From assembly GCA_000969725.1 (NCBI GenBank), contig JXSR01S048247.1: a stretch of DNA of 20,822 nucleotides. One strand, 5' to 3'. The notes below the pieces were generated by a model. It ran no database searches and was not told where the DNA came from. It saw nothing but the letters and a program-made list of their open reading frames with translations. The stretch comes from Ophiothrix spiculata (taxonomy: Eukaryota; Echinodermata; Ophiuroidea; Amphilepidida; Ophiotrichidae). The first letter of the stretch is position 1; each line of letters opens with the position of its first letter. Shown in pieces: positions 17,001 to 20,822 of the stretch. Position numbers and translations under genes: made by a program.

Positions 17001-18128
17001 GATTCAAATGTAACAAACTTTTTAATCTTGTACATTGAAGGAATTTTGGCCCTACGCTATAGGATTCAAATATCATTTTTTTAAAGCAATTTTAAATTGT
17101 ATATTGGATAATATCCAACATTTCATAATTTTATCATAGTATATGAGAAATTTCTAAACCGATACCCCTTACAAATTCACTAAAAGCTACTAAACATGAT
17201 AGCTCTTCTTGAATAGTAAATACCACTCAGTAAAATGGGACATTCTGAGCCCTCATTCATCTAAACAATGGGACAACAATTCTTGTGGAATTAATTGTTG
17301 AGGGCAGTCTTCCATGCACAAAGTTACCAAGATGAAAATGAGCAAAGGATCCAAGAATACTGGTAAACAGGATGAGCATTTCCTGCAGGAGTATAGGATC
17401 ACATATTTTGAAGATCTTGATAAGGCACAAACATGTCACCTAACCCTTATCTTTGTTTCTTATGTTTTGAAGGAACAATTTACATGTTGGTGTGAAAATG
17501 CAGATGAACTGTCCATATTGAGAAAATATCCAAAACAAACATTTCCCATATGTCCACATAAATTATATAATATCACTTCTATAGGCCTACCTTAGTAGTT
17601 TTAGATATTGAAAGTAATTCAGATTTGAATATTTTGACTATATTCTTAACATGAACAAAATATGAGTAATACGTATCCATGGTAAGATAAAAGTGATGCT
17701 TTGTACATGATATCAATTTTGATTTTATCATTTCATTCGTTACAGCAGCTTACAGCATTTTCTAAGCTTTAAAATGACACAAGCTTACTTTGAAATTGAT
17801 CAAAATGATCAAACTTTACAACAGAAAATCTGCTGGTTATTCTTATTGTTTTTTTTATATTTATTGCTGCCTATTTTCTTACTATTTTCACCAGTTTCTT
17901 GAAAAGTGATATGTCGCAAAGTCCCCTTTTGGGTTGAGCCATCGCTAATTGTTTAATAAAGTGATATGGCACTTAAAAATACTCGTAATCTTGACCCAAT
18001 TTGAAGCATAGATCCGCAATTCATTATACTGCATCTATACATAAACATCCCTAGTTTTACCCATGTTTGCTTACCTTATATAGGGTAGTACTGGTGATAA
18101 ATGACCACTTAAAACTGCAAATAGGTAT
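7560..18128 (-). CDS. DRAM/TMEM150-family membrane protein gene (partial, at least five exons)
   Basis: This is the only host gene recognised. It encodes a multi-pass membrane protein of the Frag1/DRAM/Sfk1 family. Members sit in lysosomal, Golgi or plasma membranes; DRAM proteins promote autophagy and TMEM150 proteins act with the PI4KA lipid-kinase complex at the plasma membrane. Family landmarks appear in the right order in successive exons: LSGH and PYIS, DTG followed by PESSIF, NKATF then ANFP, HLIGAFF, ARLG, ISAAFEW, and YFMTF with VEFRRI. The PYIS-DTG-PES order fits DRAM1/DRAM2 better than TMEM150, judged from memory. The start codon and first membrane helix are missing from what I could identify and should lie above 18,128, in or beyond the window. 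Intron lengths are about 2.08 kb, 0.62 kb, 2.6 kb and 4.2 kb. One frame break near 12,330 leaves it open whether the gene is intact. Family assignment is firm; orthology and function are inferred. Confidence 0.9.
8043..8723. other. Intron sequence of the DRAM-family gene, with an unexplained frame
   Basis: This begins with the A16 run (8046-8061 on plus; the T tract of the last acceptor). A 131-codon minus-strand frame spans 8390-8785; its part encoded at about 8390-8650 is lysine-rich and helix-like but matches no family I recognise, and its first residues come from the neighbouring inverted-repeat element. It could be chance or a repeat remnant. Confidence 0.4.
8724..8884. mobile_element. 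Small inverted-repeat element, 161 bp
   Basis: CAGTGGCGACTCCAGG (8724-8739) faces CCTGGACACGCCAGTG (8869-8884), a 16-bp terminal inverted repeat with a few mismatches. The interior is rich in AAGCCCCC tracts. The CAG start suggests a hAT relative; the flanks share TTGCC, but no clean 8-bp duplication could be read. Confidence 0.72.
8974..9571. mobile_element. TTAA-flanked MITE, 598 bp (piggyBac-like target site)
   Basis: Perfect 17-bp terminal inverted repeats GGTGGCTTAGCACAGAT (8974-8990 and 9555-9571) are bounded by TTAA on both sides (8970-8973, 9572-9575), the target site used by piggyBac-type elements. Inside are two 23-bp direct repeats with one mismatch, starting GGTCACCGACTTA (9073-9095 and 9272-9294). 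There is also a perfect 12-bp hairpin TTTTACCATTGA (9130-9141) with 9144-9155. No transposase is encoded. It lies in the last intron of the DRAM-family gene. Confidence 0.9.
9576..10360. other. Intron sequence, partly CpG-richer
   Basis: Around 9700-9850 there are more CpGs than in the surroundings, and CCAAT appears at about 9763. There is no supported exon or promoter. Short plus-strand frames at 9786-9992 and 9996-10310 carry no recognised domain. Confidence 0.45.
10361..10614 (+). mobile_element. MITE-like element, copy 2
   Basis: Ends GGGTCAAATCATAG (10361 onward) and its approximate complement CTATGTTTTGACCC (to 10614) form imperfect inverted repeats. An inner CAAACATTTGGTCGTG and a distal TCACGACCAAAAG also pair. 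The interior matches the minus strand of 2189-2429. No coding capacity. Confidence 0.75.
10615..11160. other. Intron sequence
   Basis: No coding block, element boundary or RNA gene recognised. Confidence 0.5.
11161..11280 (-). mobile_element. tRNA-derived SINE of a second family
   Basis: On the minus strand a tRNA-like unit shows an A box TGGCGCAGAGGTAG (11266-11253) and a B box GGTTTGAGTCCC (11223-11212), about 30 nt apart, as in tRNA promoters. A non-tRNA body follows (GTCGGTGTATGTGCATTTGG). The short plus-strand frame here is a shadow. Confidence 0.75.
11384..11429. repeat. Hairpin, 11-bp stem
   Basis: TACATTTATTT (11384-11394) pairs with AAATAAATGTA (11419-11429). GCGG and GCGC next to the stem suggest it is part of a longer diverged inverted-repeat element. 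Confidence 0.6.
11430..12233. other. Intron sequence with short CAAAGCTA repeats
   Basis: Between about 12,020 and 12,215 the words CAAAGCTA, TAAAGCTG and CAGAGCTA recur, a degenerate simple repeat. Nothing else is supported. Confidence 0.5.
12234..12317 (-). CDS. Putative continuation of the 12.5-kb DRAM-family exon in a shifted frame
   Basis: Just past the stop at 12,318, one frame reads KYGVFVIKPYF, then SSTYFEPGQKDPSD. This resembles the segment between helices 5 and 6 of DRAM proteins, where an aromatic-x-P-x-x-K-D pattern (WNP...KD) precedes the last helix. A plausible donor, TTTTTG|GTGAAA, ends it at 12,234 in phase 1. The frame can be restored either by one extra base in the T run at about 12,335-12,338, or by removing 26 nt (12,343-12,318), which has GT and AG ends but is shorter than ordinary introns. 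The phase-1 end does not match the phase-0 start of the last exon, so one more exon may be missing. Confidence 0.45.
12318..12521 (-). CDS. DRAM-family exon, helices 4 and 5 (first reading frame)
   Basis: Acceptor TTCTCCTTTACAG, phase 0, continuing ANFP into E-D-E-D and then HLIGAFFCFTFGVAYLFLH (helix 4), a short loop with KTSPQF, and CFARLGIASFSALTYALC (helix 5). This corresponds to the H-x-x-GA-x-x-x-F block and the R-led fifth helix of DRAM proteins. The frame runs to a TAG at 12,320-12,318 right after the helix. No good donor lies before it; the only GT near the expected exon end is GTATCC at 12,343. Coding resumes in another frame directly downstream (see 12,234-12,317), so a sequence indel, a tiny intron or a genuine lesion lies here. 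Confidence 0.87.
   Translation of the reverse strand, partial: EDEDLLVHLIGAFFCFTFGVAYLFLHTWLCFKTSPQFSPPYMCFARLGIASFSALTYALCILLNSLY
12640..14302 (+). pseudogene. LINE reverse transcriptase, frameshifted
   Basis: Motifs in order: SPGPDGI, YRPVSLTS, QFGFRNGRNC, FLDFSAAFDRVDH (catalytic Asp), SGVPQ, then after a frame change SVLGPILFLLFVNDI, FADD (the catalytic F-x-DD motif), LNASKCAVVHFS and LLGVVF. The C-terminal part has YCAVVWNP and LDKSQRK, typical of CR1/L2/Rex-like elements. The frame breaks at 13,426: the glycine codon expected between PQ and SVLGP is reduced to one G, a 2-base loss. The frame then runs open to TAG at 14,300-14,302. The amino-terminal endonuclease is absent. The catalytic motifs are intact but split by the frameshift, so this copy cannot make an active enzyme. 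Confidence 0.93.
14404..14459 (+). other. Stem-loop in the LINE 3' untranslated region
   Basis: AAGGAAAGGAAAA (14404-14416) pairs perfectly with TTTTCCTTTCCTT (14447-14459) around a 30-nt loop. The loop holds an alternative small hairpin with CACA-TCC-TGTG at 14417-14427. It ends about 75 bp before the 3' end of the element, where some CR1/L2-type LINEs carry a structure bound by their own reverse transcriptase. Confidence 0.8.
14535..15136. other. Intron sequence
   Basis: No reading frame or element with supportable boundaries. Confidence 0.5.
15137..15303 (-). CDS. DRAM-family exon with NKATF and ANFP (helices 2-3)
   Basis: A 167-nt exon, acceptor CTTATTTCCAG, donor GTAAGA. It begins with TG completing a Leu codon and encodes 55 further residues. 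These are the rest of helix 2 (VLTVYVSYHLIG), a hydrophilic loop with acidic and basic residues, then helix 3 beginning VNKATFMVG and ending LAILANFP. DRAM proteins carry an NKAG...ANFQ block at this position, so glutamine is replaced by proline here. It ends exactly on a codon (phase 0), compatible with the phase-0 acceptor at 12,521. Confidence 0.9.
15628..15740 (+). mobile_element. tRNA-like SINE sequence, third type
   Basis: GCCTAGTTGGTTGAGC (about 15,632-15,647) resembles a tRNA A box and GGTTCAAGTCC (15,697-15,707) is a near-perfect B box. The D-arm and T-arm regions are recognisable, but the centre does not fold as a clean anticodon arm, so it is a tRNA-derived repeat rather than a working tRNA. 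It sits in the 0.6-kb intron between the 15.9-kb and 15.3-kb exons. Confidence 0.6.
15926..15993 (-). CDS. DRAM-family exon with DTG...PESSIF (loop 1 into second membrane helix)
   Basis: A 68-nt exon. The acceptor is TTTTTCAG and the donor is GTAAGT, a perfect consensus. Reading on the minus strand it gives DTGIEYPESSIF, then SLCMDIVSFL. This matches the DTG-x-x-PES-x-x-F loop and the start of transmembrane helix 2 in DRAM proteins. It ends after the first base of a codon (T); the next exon supplies TG, making TTG (Leu), so both junctions keep frame. A plus-strand reading frame over the same bases is a shadow. Confidence 0.9.
15994..18074. other. Intron of the DRAM-family gene
   Basis: About 2.08 kb between the PYIS exon and the DTG exon. 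The short frames at 17,257-17,595 overlap on opposite strands and show no domain. The string AAGCTTTAAAATGACAC at about 17,767 is shared with the element at 6862-7456, hinting at a remnant of the same family. Confidence 0.6.
18075..18128 (-). CDS. DRAM-family exon ending in PYIS (first luminal loop)
   Basis: A 54-nt exon. On the minus strand it follows a pyrimidine-rich acceptor ending TTTCTACAG and is followed by the donor GTAAGC. It starts with one base completing a codon, then reads Y-L-F-A-V-L-S-G-H, then SPVLPYI, and ends with AG, the first two bases of a serine codon. It covers the end of the first membrane helix and the conserved first luminal loop. The phase-2 donor matches the phase-2 acceptor of the next exon at 15,993, giving PYIS-DTG across the junction, the family's most conserved string. 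It is too short to stand out as an open reading frame and was found by motif search. Confidence 0.88.
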
Positions 18129-18540
18129 CTGTAGAAATGGAAAAAAAATGTCATAATGTATGATTAATCTCAAAATATGTTTCAGTAACAGTAATAAGGT
18201 TTTGGGGGAAAAAACCTACTACAAATAGAGTCAATGTGAACATTTTGGTTAAGAGTCCTTAAAAATGCAGGAAACAATGGCGAGTAATTTCACACCTTAG
18301 ACTCAGAGCAAATATTCACAACAATGTTAGGTACATACAAACAGGATAAACAATGGGCGAACTTGGGTTTAATGTGCATCGTCAACAATGTTTTTTTCTC
18401 ACCATGCACCACGAATGTTAAACAGAAACTTCAAAAGGTGTTTTTACTTGTTTTACATCATAATTAATCCTGGCTTATAACAAGATTATTCATGGGCCTT
18501 TCAGTAAGCAATTAATTGCGATATAAGGCTCATATCAGAG
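18129..18540. other. Upstream intron sequence; first coding exon not found
   Basis: Minus-strand donor-like sites here (for example GTGAGA near 18,398) are not preceded by a start codon with a membrane helix, so the first coding exon was not placed. Confidence 0.4.
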
Positions 18541-18753
18541 GGGAGTGTGACCGAGCGGTTAGGACACGGGACTCGTAATACACAGGTTGTGGGTTCGAGC
18601 CCCAGTGGCGGCACTGCCGGTTGGACCATATGTCTCCTTGTTTCATTGGACAAGAAACTTCACTCTAATTGCTCTGTGTTTCACATAAAGCCATTTGTCC
18701 CCTGTACTGCGAATGCTCCTTCTTGGGGTGCTGCATACACCTGGTGGTGAGTC
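18541..18753 (+). mobile_element. tRNA-derived SINE, copy 2
   Basis: The head reads like a class II (Leu/Ser) tRNA start: TGACCGAGCGGTTAGGAC (18,547 onward), with B box GGGTTCGAGCCCC at 18,591-18,603. The body shares blocks in order with copy 1 at 1522-1720: GGACAAGAAACTTCACTC, TTGCTCTGTG, GTCCCCTGTACTGCGAATGC, and the end ACCTGGTGGTGAGTC. Divergence and the missing acceptor-stem partner argue against a functional tRNA gene. Confidence 0.87.
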
Positions 18754-20822
18754 TATCAGAGACCAATGTTAACCTCTCATCCCAGGGTCTCTCATGAGTC
18801 GCTGCTCGTATATTAATTTTGACTCATGATCATGAGCCCCTGTTAACAAATCATTTTCTTGGCTCTTATCATGGGCATAACAGGTATTCCTTCATTGTTG
18901 ATTATTTGCTATTTCAAATTTTATGAGGCATAGGCCATAATAATTAAGCATAGGTATTTGAATCATCAAAGCAAGGCAAGTTCCAGTACCTTAAACATTG
19001 ATGACAAATTTTGCCTTTCAACGCATGGTGAATAAATGCAAGAATAGCCGTTATGGTAATTAGTAAATCTACATAAAGAGTAAGAAAACAAGCTTAGTCA
19101 CTGCATACACAATTTGAAGAAAATTTAATATGATGATCTTAAAAATTGAAGGAACAAGTTTATTCAGTCATCGTTTAAGTATGGCCATAGTCTTCAACTA
19201 AATCCTGGAAATAGTCTGCAGGTCCTTACACTGTCATATGAATGGGCAGGGTGTTAAACGCACTACATAAATGAGAAAATCATAGGGTAAATCGTCAAAT
19301 GTGCCTTTTCCTCAGTATATTTTTAATGCATTTCCTTGTTTTTAAGAGTGTCAAAGCGCCAATCAGTATTAGTCAAAGCACGAATATGGAAGACCACTCA
19401 AGAGGTGATGGAATAGTCAAAGAAAGGATTTGAACATGTTCAAAATCCTCTCTGTAATTTCAAAATTGGAAAAATGTGGGAATTAGATGTTTTTAGAGGG
19501 ATTCGACAAGTCAATGAGGAGCATACACGTGAAGAAAAATTTTGACTCTTTTTAGAAGTGCAGGAACGTCAGTATGCCGTGAATATGACCTGTTGTACGA
19601 CATACTATGTTGTTCATAAGCTTCATCTACATGCTTGCATGTTAAGCGTATGCTGTGGGGGGGGGGGGAGGGTGGCTGCGGTTGAAAAATTCACACATTT
19701 TTGTATGTAGAGATGAGGTCCCTGGTAGGGGTGATAAAAATTATTTTATTCATAAGCATATTAGTTTATATGACTCGAACCATTCCTGATCTTCCTGAAG
19801 TCAGATTTTTAGTCATCAATGACTTGGAGAGATGGGGCTCAAATAAACTGATGTTATTGGGAGTCCAATCAGATACTACCTGGTTGATCCAAGGCCTAAT
19901 AATTTAATAAACATAATTAGCTATATGAATTTTATTTACCATAATAACATCCAAATAGAATCATAAGACAAATTTGATTAAAGCATAATTTAAGTTGACC
20001 ATGATAAGACAGATTTTATTTCCTCTCCTCTATGAAAATCAAATTAGGAAAATGATTAAAATGTTATTGAACCTTGCCAAAAACTGACCATTAAAATTAG
20101 ATACAGGCTTGAAGTGAAAAAATGTTTCCATGAGGGTCAGGTTCCATGTATTATTATCAAATGCCTCAAACCAACAAGGTTGAATTCATCATTGGTTTTA
20201 GCTAGTTTCTGATTCAACATCTGATCAGATTCAAATTTCAACATACTCCTCGACTCCCTGATTTATCCAAACTTTAATTTCATTACAAAGTAGCCATACT
20301 GATCAAAATTGAAATCTGGGCCTAATCCAACAGTCAGTGCATAAGTAGTACTAAGTAGAATATAGGGTGAAAGCATCTTGGGCGTGTCCGGGGGGGGGGG
20401 GGGGAAGGAGCTCTCCGTATGAAGCGACGCACCTGTTCCCCCAGCTTTCAAATGTAGGGGCTTAATGGTTAAAAATATGCTGAAAAATACGAGGCCATTT
20501 GATGTAGACTGTGATGAAATTGTGTGACAGCCCAAGGAGGATGGGTTTTGCAACTCCTAAGAACATTTTAGCAAACTCTGAATTTGACAAAATCATTAAG
20601 CCTATATGCTACAAATGGAGGACATCATTGGTTTATGTTTTTGTAACTGTTAGGCCTATAACTTATATCATAGGTAACCCATTATAACGAACTTGAAATC
20701 TAAATTTCAAACAAAATTGTCTAATACTTAAAGGGGCAATTCATGATCCACTTTTCACCCTCAAGGTCACCTATATCAAATCCGAGTTTTTTAGCTTGTA
20801 AGAATCGTTAACTGGTATATGT
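18754..20822. other. Non-coding sequence upstream of the recognised exons
   Basis: No frame in this 2-kb stretch shows a recognised domain. It includes a 14-bp perfect palindrome CTCATGATCATGAG (18,823-18,836), a G12 run (19,657-19,668) and a G15 run (20,390-20,404). A first exon of the DRAM-family gene could lie here but I could not identify one. Confidence 0.5.

Noticed and set aside
18541-18615. Functional tRNA gene
   Set aside because: A and B boxes are present but the arms do not close properly, and the unit continues into a body shared with another SINE copy.
1-20822. CRISPR array, phage or bacterial operon
   Set aside because: No regular spaced repeats, no operon-like gene packing, and clear spliceosomal introns.

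Overview
The window looks like nuclear DNA from an invertebrate animal, most likely a deuterostome such as an echinoderm. This rests on AT-rich sequence, a small gene split by large introns, recurrent TAGGCCTA-type words, several tRNA-derived SINEs, many miniature inverted-repeat elements and a CR1/L2-like retrotransposon. No ribosome-binding sites, operons or bacterial-type genes are visible. The phylum call is an inference; only 'animal, intron-rich, repeat-rich' is well supported.

One host gene can be read with confidence. It lies on the minus strand, from about 18.13 kb down to 7.56 kb, and encodes a multi-pass membrane protein of the DRAM/TMEM150 (Frag1/DRAM/Sfk1) family. Recognisable exons, in transcription order, are 18128-18075 (ends in PYIS), 15993-15926 (begins DTG, then PESSIF), 15303-15137 (NKATF then ANFP), 12521-about 12234 (HLIGAFF onward) and 8042-7560 (ISAAFEW, the last membrane segment and a long serine-rich tail). 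The first three junctions join in phase with consensus splice sites. The first coding exon (start codon and first membrane segment) was not found. The 12.5-12.2 kb exon contains a reading-frame break near 12.33 kb, and its joining to the last exon is unresolved.

The rest is mobile or repetitive DNA. Between exons lie a 5'-truncated, frameshifted LINE (about 12.6-14.5 kb, plus strand, antisense to the gene), a 598-bp element with TTAA target duplication (8.97-9.57 kb), a 161-bp element with terminal inverted repeats (8.72-8.88 kb), a 254-bp element at 10.36 kb and three tRNA-like SINE sequences. Downstream of the gene (1-7.5 kb) is an array of non-autonomous elements: a 429-bp hAT-like MITE with a perfect 8-bp target duplication (5.16-5.58 kb), a 341-bp foldback element (2.63-2.97 kb), a second copy of the 10.36-kb element (2.19-2.43 kb), a 595-bp element next to the gene's 3' end (6.86-7.46 kb), a degenerate about 26-bp minisatellite (6.24-6.47 kb) and a cluster of CCCATGTGGG palindromes (0.89-1.12 kb).

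I saw no previously undescribed multi-gene system. The most useful observations are the divergent DRAM-family gene with its frame break and unusual tail, the structured 3' end of the LINE, and several well-delimited MITEs with target duplications.
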